A program made the translations under genes and the position numbers. From Nitrososphaerota archaeon (GTDB lineage Archaea; Thermoproteota; Nitrososphaeria; Nitrososphaerales; Nitrosopumilaceae): 64,000 bases of DNA. The stretch is from the NCBI GenBank assembly GCA_013287585.1, contig JABDDN010000003.1:1-64000 (forward strand), read 5' to 3'. Shown here one piece after another: positions 56,661 to 64,000 of this stretch (the stretch's first letter is position 1; each line of letters opens with the position of its first letter). The notes below the pieces were generated by a model. It was not told the origin of the DNA and ran no database searches. It saw only the letters and a program-made list of their open reading frames with translations.

Positions 56661-56771
56661 TTATTGCACTATTTGCATCGCAATATTTCTCTGCGGATGG
56701 ATTTTCTTTATGTGAATCGCCAGCGCAGTTTGTGATTGCTGTGATTCACAGCAAAGTGGACATTTTTCCAT
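56661..56771 (-). CDS. 36-residue C2H2-type zinc-finger microprotein
   Basis: ATG 56771 reads MEKCPLCCESQQSQTALAIH followed by IKKIHPQRN and a stop at 56661. Cys4-x2-Cys7-x12-His20-x4-His25 is a classical C2H2 finger spacing, and the helix residues (Leu17, Ile21) match the fold. A TATA-like TATTTAAATAC about 40-45 nt upstream (about 56805-56815) fits a short leader. It lies alone in an otherwise noncoding 730-bp region between the ESCRT-III promoter and TFB. DNA or protein binding is inferred. Confidence 0.65.
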   Translation of the reverse strand: MEKCPLCCESQQSQTALAIHIKKIHPQRNIAMQIVQ

Positions 56772-57189
56772 TTTATTTAATGTCGATCCAACAAAAAAAT
56801 CGTATTTAAATATTTGCATTTGGGAGTTTTTGGCATCAAAAACAATTTTTCAAATCAAAAATTATTTTGGTCTCTTTTTTTGTTTTTGAAAATAATTTTT
56901 GAAATTTCTAAATCGAATTTGTCTCATTGAGAGAAAATAAAATTAATTTTTGAGACATTTTCAAAACAACAACTAAAAAATCAATAAGAGAGATGACTCC
57001 ATTTAAATTTCTTAAAAAATAATAATATTATGACTAAATAAAATGATTATTTTTATAAATTTTATATATTTTTAATTAAAAATTTCTTATTTTCTGATAT
57101 TATCTATATTATTATAATAATAATTTCAATCTGTGGTAATAGTTAAACCTTTTTATTGTCGTTTGACCGAAACTTTTATTAGATATTAT
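56772..57189. other. AT-rich noncoding region upstream of TFB
   Basis: Very AT-rich, with long A/T runs and no convincing ORF. It contains the promoter of the zinc-finger microprotein on one side and, near 57148-57156, a TTTTTATTG element placed to start the TFB transcript close to its ATG at 57190. Confidence 0.55.
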
Positions 57190-58104
57190 ATGACGCGCGA
57201 ATCTTTCGGTGGCGGAGGACGCTGTCCACGTTGTGGAAAAGGTCCAATGGTTACGGATAGTACTACCGGAGAAATGTTCTGCGGTGGTTGCGGTTTTGTT
57301 CTAACTGAAAGAGTAGAGGAATCAGGTCCGGAATGGAGATCTTTTTCCAAAGAAGAACATGAGGACCGAAGTAGAACTGGAACTCCAACATCACTTGCAA
57401 TGCACGATATGGGACTAGCGACAATTATTGGTCCTGCAGACAAGGATGCATCTGGAAAACCTCTATCGGCATCTATGAAAAGCACAATAGAAAGACTCAG
57501 AACTTGGGACAGTAGAAGTCAGGTCCACGAGCCAGTTGATAGAAACTTTAGACAAGCGTTCAGTGAGCTTGATAGACTAAAAGACAAGCTTGCACTTTCA
57601 GATGCCGTCATAGAAAAAACGGCATACATATACAGAAAGGCATTGGACAAAGGCCTTGTCAGAGGTAGATCAATTCCAGGACTAGTTGCGGCTGCACTTT
57701 ATGCTGCATGTAGAGATACTGAAACTCCACGAACTTTAACCGATGTTGCAAATGGAATTAACATAAAAAGAAAGGATGTGGCAAGATGCTACAGGTTACT
57801 CTTAAGAGAACTTGATCTAAAAATGCCAGTAGTAGATCCTATAAAATGTGTAGCAAGAATTGCAAGCAAAGCAGGTTTGAGTGAAAAGACAAAACGAAAA
57901 GCATTGTTGATATTAAAAGATGCTGCAGAAATTGAAATCTCTGCTGGTAAAGATCCAATGGGACTTGCTGCAGCTGCGTTGTATCTATCTTGTGTGATGA
58001 ACGGCGAGAACAAAACTCAGAAAGATGTTGCACAGGCAGCTGGAGTAACTGAGGTAACCATAAGAAACAGGTACAAAGGGCTCAAAGAATCCCTTAAACT
58101 ATAA
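57190..58104 (+). CDS. tfb: transcription initiation factor TFB (TFIIB homologue)
   Basis: About 304 residues from ATG 57190. N-terminal zinc ribbon (CPRCGKGPM and CGGCGFVL), B-reader/B-linker region (GPEWRSFSKEEHEDRSRTGT), then two cyclin repeats (IEKTAYIYRKALDKGLVRGR, PGLVAAALYAACRDTETPRT; second LAAAALYLSCVMNGENKTQK) and the C-terminal recognition helix (GVTEVTIRNRYKGLK). It recruits RNA polymerase to TBP-bound promoters; thaumarchaea often encode several. An in-frame extension upstream (57133) is not family-like. Confidence 0.95.
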   Translation: MTRESFGGGGRCPRCGKGPMVTDSTTGEMFCGGCGFVLTERVEESGPEWRSFSKEEHEDRSRTGTPTSLAMHDMGLATIIGPADKDASGKPLSASMKSTIERLRTWDSRSQVHEPVDRNFRQAFSELDRLKDKLALSDAVIEKTAYIYRKALDKGLVRGRSIPGLVAAALYAACRDTETPRTLTDVANGINIKRKDVARCYRLLLRELDLKMPVVDPIKCVARIASKAGLSEKTKRKALLILKDAAEIEISAGKDPMGLAAAALYLSCVMNGENKTQKDVAQAAGVTEVTIRNRYKGLKESLKL

Positions 58105-58138
58105 TTTTTTAAAATACTCAAAAACCAATCATATCTTG

Positions 58139-58558
58139 ATGAGGAAATCTGTCTATATTCTAGCTGTGGTAATTATTACAATAGCAATTGCAATTTCATT
58201 ACAGCCTAAAAATGAAACCAACACAGTATATCATGTAACACTAGCAGATCCTAAACTTTACAACAATGGAATCTTTACAGATAATTTCAAAATTCAAAAG
58301 GGGACATATCAATTTAGTTTTGTACCAAATGGTGACAGCCCCCAAAATCTTTCAATTTCACTAAAAGGAAATTTTTCTTACAACGAGGATTTCAGTCTTA
58401 ATGGAACTATACACAACACGGGGATTTCAAGCTACGACACCTGGGATTATTTGGGCAACAAAATAATTGAGATTCCACAGGACCAGAAAATTCAGATCAG
58501 AATAGATCCGCATGGCAATGTAGATGGTAGTGTATCAGTTGAACTAAATAGAAGATAA
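58139..58558 (+). CDS. small exported protein
   Basis: 139 residues from ATG 58139. N-terminal membrane/signal segment (VYILAVVIITIAIAISL), then an exported beta-sandwich-like domain: LADPKLYNNGIFTDNFKIQK, GTYQFSFVPNGDSPQNLSIS, LGNKIIEIPQDQKIQIRIDP. No catalytic motif. Probably an anchored surface protein; family not recognised. A structured segment begins 3 nt after its stop. Confidence 0.65.
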   Translation: MRKSVYILAVVIITIAIAISLQPKNETNTVYHVTLADPKLYNNGIFTDNFKIQKGTYQFSFVPNGDSPQNLSISLKGNFSYNEDFSLNGTIHNTGISSYDTWDYLGNKIIEIPQDQKIQIRIDPHGNVDGSVSVELNRR

Positions 58559-58561
58559 TTG

Positions 58562-58650
58562 GCGTGGCCCCCCGTCAGATAAACAGAGATTACCTCTTAT
58601 GAATCCGAACCGATAGCGGTGGATTTCAAACCAAATCTGCGGAACCACGC
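58562..58650. ncRNA. candidate structured RNA closed by GCGTGG/CCACGC
   Basis: GCGTGG (58562-58567) pairs with CCACGC (58645-58650) around 77 nt containing hairpins AGAG/CTCT (58585-58597), CCG/CGG (58610-58619) and GATTT/AAATC (58622-58637). Higher GC than its flanks and no ORF. It could be the 3' UTR of the preceding gene or a separate RNA; strand uncertain. Size suggests tRNA, but no T-arm or D-arm consensus fits on either strand. Confidence 0.45.
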
Positions 58651-58915
58651 AATTTAAGCAGTAGATTTGGCATCTTTCTGCATGTTTTAGTATATGTCTT
58701 TGAAGTATTTATCACTTTGTAAGAATTTTTTTATGATTTCTTTTGTATTTAACAAAATTATACAATTATGATCGAATCTTTATGGAATGTGGAACAAATA
58801 AAAATCATTTTTTGGAACAAATTGATTTTTGGTGTGATATAGATGACTGATCTGATTCACAGATCTGACAGTTACAGTTTTAGGATTTATTAAGTCAGTA
58901 AATCTTGGTAGAAAC
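58651..58915. other. noncoding spacer upstream of GtrA gene
   Basis: AT-rich with no convincing gene. It contains an inverted repeat GATCTG/CAGATC (58849-58865) about 50 nt before the GtrA start, which could be regulatory, and a 16-codon ORF that is not convincing. Confidence 0.5.
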
Positions 58916-59344
58916 ATGGCAGTAGGGGAACAGAAAAGATCAGACAGATTCTCCCTTTTTGCAAAACATGCTTTTCAGTATTATCTAGTTGGCGCAAGTG
59001 GTGTATTGGTTAATCTTGGTCTCCTTTATGCGATAAAAGAATATGCAGGATTATGGTATCTTCTATCATCAGCTATTGCAATCTATCTTTCCATGACAAC
59101 AAATTTCATACTAAATAAAACTTGGACTTTCAAGGACACGATGGCAAAGCAAAGGACAATTTTCATGTATGGGAAATTCATTGCCATTAGTTTAGTTGGC
59201 ATGTTAATTCAGCTTGGGTTTAACTACATATTTGTGGACAAGCTTGCCATGTATTATATTTTGGCCGCATTAATTTCTATAGTGATAGCATCTGGTGTGA
59301 ACTTTGTATTGAACCGTCACATAACTTTTGGAATAAAGCTCTAA
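58916..59344 (+). CDS. GtrA family membrane protein
   Basis: 142 residues with four hydrophobic helices (YYLVGASGVLVNLGLLYAI, LSSAIAIYLSMTTNFILNKT, FIAISLVGMLIQLGFNYIFV, AALISIVIASGVNFVLN). The motifs SMTTNFILNKTWTF and NFVLNRHITF are typical of GtrA proteins, which are implicated in moving polyprenyl-linked sugars for surface glycans. ATG 58916. An SDR gene follows at 31 nt. Confidence 0.9.
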   Translation: MAVGEQKRSDRFSLFAKHAFQYYLVGASGVLVNLGLLYAIKEYAGLWYLLSSAIAIYLSMTTNFILNKTWTFKDTMAKQRTIFMYGKFIAISLVGMLIQLGFNYIFVDKLAMYYILAALISIVIASGVNFVLNRHITFGIKL

Positions 59345-59375
59345 AATTAAAAAGCTACTTGTCGTATTTCATTTT

Positions 59376-60119
59376 ATGAAACTAGCAGGAAAGGTTGCCA
59401 TCATAACAGGTGGCAGCAGGGGAATTGGAAAGGCAACAGCTAAACTTTTCGTAAAAGAAGGTGCAAATGTAACTATAACATCAAAGGATCCAAAAAGACT
59501 GCAAGATGCTGTAAAGGAAATTGGTAATGTTTTTTCTGTTTCAGGAGATATCAGAAATGAATCAGATGTACAAAATGTTGTAAAAGAGACACTGGAAAAA
59601 TTTGGCAAGATAGACATTTTGGTAAATAATGCAGGAATTTTTCCACATGTAAAACCGTTGCACAAAATTTTAGAAAAAGAATGGAATGAAGTAATTGATG
59701 TAAATCTGACTGGACAATTTCGCTTTACAAAAGCTGTCATACCACACATGGAAAAAAATGGTGGGTGCATCATCAATGTTTCATCTGATGCAGGTTTGAA
59801 GGCATTTGAAAATTTTGAAGCTGATGCATATACTGCATCAAAGGGCGCACTGGTGTTATTGACAAAGGCGTGGGCAATAGAATATGCAAAATGGAAAATT
59901 CGAGTAAATTGTGTCTGCCCTGGAATGGTTGAGACAGACATGACAAAGCCCTATCTTTCTACGGAATCAGATAGAGATATGGCAATATCAGAACATCCCA
60001 TTGGCAGAATAGGAACACCTGAGGATGTGGCAAAGGCCATTTTGTACTTTGCCTCAGATGACTCCTCATGGGTCACAGGAGCTGTCTTGCCTCTAGATGG
60101 CGGTATGGCTGCCAGATAA
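59376..60119 (+). CDS. SDR family oxidoreductase (FabG-like)
   Basis: 247 residues: ITGGSRGIGKATAKLFVKEG, DILVNNAGIFPHVKPLHKIL, catalytic Ser in IINVSSDAGLKAFENF and Tyr-x3-Lys in YTASKGALVLLTKAWAIEYA, C-terminal GAVLPLDGGMAAR. Closest in layout to 3-oxoacyl reductase/glucose dehydrogenase-like SDRs. Substrate unknown. Second SDR in the window, not closely similar to the one at 38376. Confidence 0.9.
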   Translation: MKLAGKVAIITGGSRGIGKATAKLFVKEGANVTITSKDPKRLQDAVKEIGNVFSVSGDIRNESDVQNVVKETLEKFGKIDILVNNAGIFPHVKPLHKILEKEWNEVIDVNLTGQFRFTKAVIPHMEKNGGCIINVSSDAGLKAFENFEADAYTASKGALVLLTKAWAIEYAKWKIRVNCVCPGMVETDMTKPYLSTESDRDMAISEHPIGRIGTPEDVAKAILYFASDDSSWVTGAVLPLDGGMAAR

Positions 60120-60161
60120 TCATACTAATCAAATTAATAGAACCAATACCAAAATCATACC

Positions 60162-60374
60162 GTGACACCAAGTAAAAAGAGATCACTAAAAATTATAATC
60201 ATGTTATCTATTGTCTGGTTTGCATGTGCGCTTCCAGTACCCATTCTTATAACACATCCTGATCCTGCACACAGCGAGCAGTATAGGGCCTATGTGTATA
60301 TTGCTGCCATAGTTTCCATTCCATTTATTGGCATGGCAATAGCATGGACAGTAAAACCAGAGCTAACTACGTAA
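60162..60374 (+). CDS. small two-TM hypothetical protein
   Basis: 70 residues from GTG 60162. Basic N-terminus (TPSKKRSLKI), two hydrophobic helices (IIMLSIVWFACALPVPILI and AYVYIAAIVSIPFIGMAIAW) around a polar loop (HPDPAHSEQYR). Family not recognised; its 3' end overlaps the convergent CARF-like gene by 8 nt. Confidence 0.6.
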   Translation: MTPSKKRSLKIIIMLSIVWFACALPVPILITHPDPAHSEQYRAYVYIAAIVSIPFIGMAIAWTVKPELTT

Positions 60375-61113
60375 GAAATTCCTCTGCACCTAGCCCTTCT
60401 TGAGTTATTTTTATCCAGCGGTTTCTTCCAATTTGTTCAATTTCAATAAACTTCCATTCCTGGAGTAATGGCTGTATGATGTTTTTGTCAAGGCTGGCAA
60501 ATCTGGCTTGCTGAAAATTTTCTTCTCTTGCATTTACTACAATTAGCTTGTTTTCATAGGCAAGCTTTGCCATTTCTTTTTTAGTTATTTTTCCTCCATT
60601 TTCTTTTATTATTTTTAGAGCCTGTACTAGAACTGGCTTTGGTGTGTGAATTTCATATGCGGGAAGCTGTACAACTGTTTTTAATCCAGAGGAAAGCTGT
60701 GCCCCTTTTACACTTGCATAGCTTTCTGGTTCGGCATAGTATGGAGTAAGTTTATTTTTTCCTTTAAACATCATGCATGCCATCATGCATGCTATAGCTT
60801 GAATTTTCGAGCCAGATGATACGTTGACAAAAATATCATTTCCTTGTTCTTTTTGAACAATTTCTTTGACTGATTTTAAGATCTTGAATAGATCAAACCT
60901 ATCTGAATATACCACTTGGACTGTGATCTTGTCTTTTTTAAGATGGGTCCTAATCTTTTCCATGTAATCTCTTGCCTTGTCCTTTGCAGGGTCGCCATGC
61001 ATCAAAAGCCAAACCTTGTCTGCTTTCATGTTTCTTGCTGGAATGGCAATTCTGTCTATCTCAAAGCCAACTGGTGCAATGTGGACTCTAAGGTGTGCAA
61101 TACTAGTCATCAT
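60367..61113 (-). CDS. CARF-like domain plus winged helix (DUF6293/HFX_2341-type) protein
   Basis: About 248 residues from ATG 61113 or 61110. N-terminal Rossmann-like domain: LRVHIAPVGFEIDRIAIPAR, VWLLMHGDPAKDKARDYMEK, IFVNVSSGSKIQAIACMMAC, GKNKLTPYYAEPESYAS; the SSGSK loop and strand order resemble CARF nucleotide-sensing domains. The C-terminus is a winged helix (KPVLVQALKIIKENGGKITK, FIEIEQIGRNRWIKITQEGL). Such proteins may bind cyclic or modified nucleotides and regulate transcription. No CRISPR-Cas genes nearby. Divergent from a 25-residue ORF across one TATA region. Confidence 0.75.
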   Translation of the reverse strand: MMTSIAHLRVHIAPVGFEIDRIAIPARNMKADKVWLLMHGDPAKDKARDYMEKIRTHLKKDKITVQVVYSDRFDLFKILKSVKEIVQKEQGNDIFVNVSSGSKIQAIACMMACMMFKGKNKLTPYYAEPESYASVKGAQLSSGLKTVVQLPAYEIHTPKPVLVQALKIIKENGGKITKKEMAKLAYENKLIVVNAREENFQQARFASLDKNIIQPLLQEWKFIEIEQIGRNRWIKITQEGLGAEEFLT

Positions 61114-61142
61114 GGTATGTACAGTTTGCATACTATGGTGAT

Positions 61143-61153
61143 GATATATAATA
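61143..61153. promoter_or_regulatory. shared TATA region of divergent genes
   Basis: GATATATAATA (61143-61153) reads as a TATA element on both strands. On the plus strand it lies about 27 nt before ATG 61176 (leaderless start); on the minus strand it lies about 30 nt before ATG 61113. A single bidirectional core promoter is likely. Confidence 0.5.
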
Positions 61154-61175
61154 ATTCTGCATTGGTATCATAATC

Positions 61176-61253
61176 ATGAAAACAAGTTACCAATCCAAAA
61201 AGGAAACAGATTCGTCTGTTTATCCCAAAGTAAAATCTGTCTTTGAGGAATAA
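61176..61253 (+). CDS. 25-residue leaderless small ORF
   Basis: ATG 61176 reads MKTSYQSKKETDSSVYPKVK and SVFEE to TAA 61251-61253, ending exactly where the convergent hemerythrin gene ends. The TATA element about 27 nt upstream fits a leaderless archaeal mRNA. Lys/Ser/Glu-rich and hydrophilic. The precise promoter spacing is the main argument; the coding nature is unproven. Confidence 0.4.
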   Translation: MKTSYQSKKETDSSVYPKVKSVFEE

Positions 61254-61793
61254 TTATTTCATCCAAGGTCTTTGTTCTAATCCAGAAATCAATTCCAACA
61301 TCTCATCTAGTTTTGTGGTAACGGCAATGACTGCACGAAATTCCTCGTACATCATCTTTTCTTCTTCTTGGGATAGAATTTCTTTTTCGGCAACATCAAA
61401 GAAGCGATCTTCTTTTGTCATATGATCGTTTAGGTAAACTACATAAGCTTTGAGAAATCGTGCAACAGGTTCCCTTTCGTCATTTCCCTTTTTCCAGCTT
61501 TGCAGATGTGTAGAGATGCTTTTTGCAATTCTTCTTGCAAACTCGTGCTCTATCATGAATCCTCTAATCTCTTCTTTCAAAGTATCATAGCTTGCAACAC
61601 AGGCAAAGTATGCATCCTCTTCTCTGGAATAGTGGATTGCATCTAAAAACTCTGACATTATAATTGTCATTTGTTCTATATCAGAAAATGGAATGTCTTG
61701 TCCTGCATATAGCTTGGTGTAACATTGTATGATGATTTTTTCTAGTCGTCTGATTTGTTTGTGATCATTGCGCAGTGATTCTGTGGCACTCAT
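61254..61793 (-). CDS. hemerythrin HHE cation-binding domain protein
   Basis: 179 residues, four-helix bundle. Metal-ligand pattern: LRNDHKQIRRLEKII, AIHYSREEDAYF, MIEHEFARRIAKS, YLNDHMTKEDRFFDVAE. Such proteins bind a di-iron centre and sense or handle O2, NO or iron. No fused domain. The metallophosphoesterase gene lies immediately upstream (5 nt), so both may be cotranscribed. Confidence 0.9.
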   Translation of the reverse strand: MSATESLRNDHKQIRRLEKIIIQCYTKLYAGQDIPFSDIEQMTIIMSEFLDAIHYSREEDAYFACVASYDTLKEEIRGFMIEHEFARRIAKSISTHLQSWKKGNDEREPVARFLKAYVVYLNDHMTKEDRFFDVAEKEILSQEEEKMMYEEFRAVIAVTTKLDEMLELISGLEQRPWMK

Positions 61794-61798
61794 GTTTT

Positions 61799-62635
61799 CT
61801 AGATTGATTTTACCGTAAATAATATTACTTTTTTTGGATCATATTGTATGATTCCAAAGTGTGGATCTGCATGTCCTCCGCCATATTTACCAGCTGGACC
61901 GCCAAGACCTAGTCTTATAATATAATTGTGTGACGGGTTAATCTCAATTTCCCTTTTTTCTAGTATATGGTTTGAGGTTTTTTCTTGCGTTACTTTGAGG
62001 GAATGATAGATTTCGCGAATCTCACCATCTTGGATGAGAGCTGTCTCTTCGTGCTGGTGCCCACACAAAATAATATGAGATTGGCTATTTTTTGCCTCGT
62101 CAAATGCGGAAGACGCTTTGTAATGATACCCAGAATAATTAAAAAACTCAAAATCCTCTGGCGTAAGCCTTTGCCAAGACCTGTGATACAGCCAGGATTC
62201 GTCGTTTGCATTTTTTGGTGTGATTTTTTTTGGATCTAGTGGACCGCCATGGACGCATAATAGTTTATTTTTTTTATCAATGAAAAACTGCTGGCCAAAC
62301 GTTTCATCATTGTTTTGTTTGAAAAATGCAATATCCTCTTTGGATAATTTGGCATGTGCATCCATGCTTTCAATTGAACTAGCTCCAATCAGTTTGTTAT
62401 GTAAAAACGCCTCGTCATGGTTTCCCAGAACAGAAACAATTGGATAATTTTTTTCAAGAGATTGTAGTTTATCCAGTACTTGTTTTGGATGTATGCCTCG
62501 TTCCAATACATCGCCAAGATTAATTATTCTGGAATAGTTGCCGTATTTTTTTATAAAGTCACTGCTTGATGCCATATCCAAGATTGATTCTAATCCATCA
62601 ATGTCCGCGTGAATATCTGAAAAAACTAAGTCCAT
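61799..62635 (-). CDS. calcineurin-like metallophosphoesterase
   Basis: 278 residues. The five metal motifs are in order: FSDIHADIDG, LGDVLERGIHP, LGNHDEAF, CVHGGPLDPK and CGHQHEE. Substrate may be a phosphodiester or a diadenosine-type nucleotide or phosphoprotein; the family is broad. No signal peptide, cytosolic. Forms a probable operon with the hemerythrin. Confidence 0.92.
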   Translation of the reverse strand: MDLVFSDIHADIDGLESILDMASSSDFIKKYGNYSRIINLGDVLERGIHPKQVLDKLQSLEKNYPIVSVLGNHDEAFLHNKLIGASSIESMDAHAKLSKEDIAFFKQNNDETFGQQFFIDKKNKLLCVHGGPLDPKKITPKNANDESWLYHRSWQRLTPEDFEFFNYSGYHYKASSAFDEAKNSQSHIILCGHQHEETALIQDGEIREIYHSLKVTQEKTSNHILEKREIEINPSHNYIIRLGLGGPAGKYGGGHADPHFGIIQYDPKKVILFTVKSI

Positions 62636-62662
62636 GGTATAATCAGCTTTTTAACCTAATAT

Positions 62663-63589
62663 CTAATTTTTCGTGTTAATTTTTTGAAATGAATCATCTG
62701 GTATTGTTAGATCTGCGTATGTTTTTGGGTTTATGATTTTTGCTAAAATCTCAAGACCTGTTACTGTTCTTGGTCCTGGCTTGCTAAAATACTCGTTTGC
62801 ATTTACTGCATAGACTTGATTGTTTTGTACTGCTGCAAGTGATTTCCATTGTATATTATTGGCAAGCTTTTCGTATTCTAGAATGGTTCTTTTTACGTCA
62901 AATCCGCATGGCATTAGTATTATGATATCAGGATCAAACTTGATTGTCTCATCAATTTCCATTCTGCGGGATTGGTCACCTGTTGAGCTTATTCCGTTAA
63001 TTCCGCCTACCATTTCTACCAATTGAGGTACCCAATGGCCTGCAGTAAAGAGTGGATCTAGCCATTCCACACAAAGTATTTTGGGTTTTGATTTTTTTGG
63101 TCTTGTTTGTACGGATATGATTCGTTTTTTTAGTGAATCAATAAAGCTTTGAGCTTCTTTTTCTTTTCCTACTTTTTTTGCAACATCTAGTATGTTGGTT
63201 AGAATATCATCTAAATTTCGCGGATCTAAGATCAGGACTTCGGGTTTGTTGTCTAGTATGGTAACAGCTCTGTTGACTTCTTTTGTATAAGGAGAGCATA
63301 CTTCGCATATGCCTTGGGAAATGATCAGATTTGGGTTTGCTTTTTTGAGGATATCTTCATCTAAAATGTAAATGTCTTTTCCTGAATGCATCAGGTCTAC
63401 TACCTTGTTGTCTATTTCTTGGCTTGTCATGGTATCTGGATCAAAAGAAGAATGAATTACGCGTGGTTTAGTTTTAGCTTGTTTTGGATAGTTGCATTCG
63501 TGTGTTACGCCGACAATTTGATCTCCTGCACCTAGCTCGTAGAGTATCTCTGTAGCGCTTGGAAGAAAGGAGACTATTCTGTTTAGCAT
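62663..63589 (-). CDS. BtuF-like cobalamin/metal-chelate binding protein without signal peptide
   Basis: 308 residues, class III periplasmic-binding fold. VSFLPSATEILYELGAGDQI and VGVTHECNYPKQAKTKPRVI are typical of BtuF-like proteins, with IISQGICEVCSPY and CVEWLDPLFTAGHWVPQLV. The protein starts directly at the domain (MLNRIVSFLPSAT), with no signal peptide or lipobox, so it may be cytosolic. No ABC permease or ATPase lies nearby. A cobinamide/cobalamin-related role agrees with the cbi genes at 24-27 kb, but this is inference. Confidence 0.85.
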   Translation of the reverse strand: MLNRIVSFLPSATEILYELGAGDQIVGVTHECNYPKQAKTKPRVIHSSFDPDTMTSQEIDNKVVDLMHSGKDIYILDEDILKKANPNLIISQGICEVCSPYTKEVNRAVTILDNKPEVLILDPRNLDDILTNILDVAKKVGKEKEAQSFIDSLKKRIISVQTRPKKSKPKILCVEWLDPLFTAGHWVPQLVEMVGGINGISSTGDQSRRMEIDETIKFDPDIIILMPCGFDVKRTILEYEKLANNIQWKSLAAVQNNQVYAVNANEYFSKPGPRTVTGLEILAKIINPKTYADLTIPDDSFQKINTKN

Positions 63590-63675
63590 GATTTTATGTT
63601 GTGATTGTATTGTTTAAACGTCTCCTCAAAACTTAAGAATAACTCGCAACTCGAATGAGTTTGTTGAGTAATTAT

Positions 63676-64000
63676 ATGGTAATAGGCGGAAAAGCTTCCG
63701 AAGACCTTGCTAAAAAGATAGCAAAAAAACTAAAGGCAAAGTATCTCAAATCAGAATTACGAATTTTTCCAGATGGAGAAAGCAAGATAACAATTTCTGG
63801 AAAACCAAGCGGAAAGGTTGTCGTAGTACATTCAACATATCCTCCAGTTGATTCTAACCTAATCCAAGCACTTTTGCATGTTTCAAAGGCAAAAAAACAT
63901 TCATCCCAAGTCATTGCTGTAATACCATATCTTGGATATGCAAGACAAGACAGAGAATTTCTGCCAGGCGAGGTAGCTACCATGTCAATTGTTGCAAATA
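63676..64000 (+). CDS. prs: ribose-phosphate pyrophosphokinase, N-terminal part (cut by window end)
   Basis: First 108 residues visible from ATG 63676: VIGGKASEDLAKKIAKKL, SELRIFPDGESKI, KVVVVHSTYPPVDSNLIQAL, VIAVIPYLGYARQDREFLPG. These are the PRPP synthetase N-terminal blocks (FPDGE and the RQD ATP loop). PRPP feeds purine, pyrimidine and histidine synthesis. Divergent from the BtuF-like gene by 87 nt. The gene continues past position 64000. Confidence 0.93.
   Translation, partial: MVIGGKASEDLAKKIAKKLKAKYLKSELRIFPDGESKITISGKPSGKVVVVHSTYPPVDSNLIQALLHVSKAKKHSSQVIAVIPYLGYARQDREFLPGEVATMSIVAN

Noticed and set aside
58562-58650. tRNA gene
   Set aside because: The end helix is tRNA-like in length, but the T-loop and D-loop are missing on both strands.
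59376-60119. Minus-strand ORF within the SDR gene (59369-59941)
   Set aside because: Antisense shadow; the plus strand encodes a complete SDR with all catalytic motifs.

Overview
The window looks like chromosomal DNA of a low-GC ammonia-oxidising-type archaeon (Nitrososphaerota/Thaumarchaeota, probably Nitrosopumilales-like). The evidence is a mix of archaeal information-processing genes (PriS/PriL primase, TFB, GPN GTPase, archaeal GlyRS, RqcH), two ESCRT-III/CdvB division proteins, the archaeal phosphomevalonate dehydratase pair, and several surface proteins of types common in this phylum (tandem C-terminal W-W motifs, a PEF-type C-terminal anchor). No ammonia oxidation genes, tRNAs, rRNAs, CRISPR arrays or intact insertion sequences were seen. 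The genus was not determined.

Layout. 1-7.7 kb (minus strand): a RuvC-like nuclease fragment, HIT protein, C39-like/TPR protein, class I amidotransferase, UPF0182 membrane protein and the primase pair priS/priL. 7.8-10.1 kb (plus): endonuclease IV and glycyl-tRNA synthetase. 10.2-19 kb: one 2940-residue repetitive secreted protein with nested repeats of 12, 57, ~66, 84 and 153 bp and a 267-bp higher-order duplication; its N-terminus looks like a fusion of two secreted proteins. 19-21 kb: an accessory island with a decayed gene fragment, a C11 tract and small overlapping ORFs including a likely frameshift. 21-23 kb: secreted proteins.

23-32.5 kb: ESCRT-III paralogue 1; a MurI-like protein lacking both catalytic cysteines; cobalamin methyltransferases cbiF-cbiL-cbiT; a ribosome-quality-control operon (rqcH, Mut7-C, AMMECR1); phosphomevalonate dehydratase; nth. 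32.5-38.4 kb: sulfate assimilation (sat-cysH), a THUMP/ThiI-like protein, a glycosyltransferase-like protein, a candidate small RNA and two small proteins. 38.4-46 kb: an SDR, a flippase-like protein, GPN GTPase, homoserine kinase, enoyl-CoA hydratase, a sugar-transporter-like protein and the preQ0/archaeosine genes queC, folE, queE.

46-52 kb: an NHL-propeller secreted protein, a repeat-rich secreted protein overlapping a membrane-anchored winged-helix regulator, and a small winged-helix protein with a direct repeat at its start. 52-58.5 kb: DUF6659-like, RGG-TRAM, coiled-coil protein, a ~215-nt candidate structured RNA, an MFS transporter, ESCRT-III paralogue 2, a 36-residue zinc-finger microprotein and TFB. 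58.5-64 kb: another structured segment, GtrA, an SDR, a CARF-like/winged-helix protein divergent from a 25-residue ORF, hemerythrin, metallophosphoesterase, a BtuF-like protein and the start of prs.

The most interesting observation is regulatory. The two ESCRT-III genes, 33 kb apart, share a palindromic promoter element (GCTAAATTTAGC followed by T-ACAAAA on the plus strand) at exactly the same distance (58 nt) from their start codons, plus an AGGTGT box at the same relative position, while the sequence between is diverged. Other points of interest are the Cys-to-Ser double substitution in the racemase homologue, the fused giant surface protein, the zinc-finger microprotein, and four unassigned structured intergenic segments.
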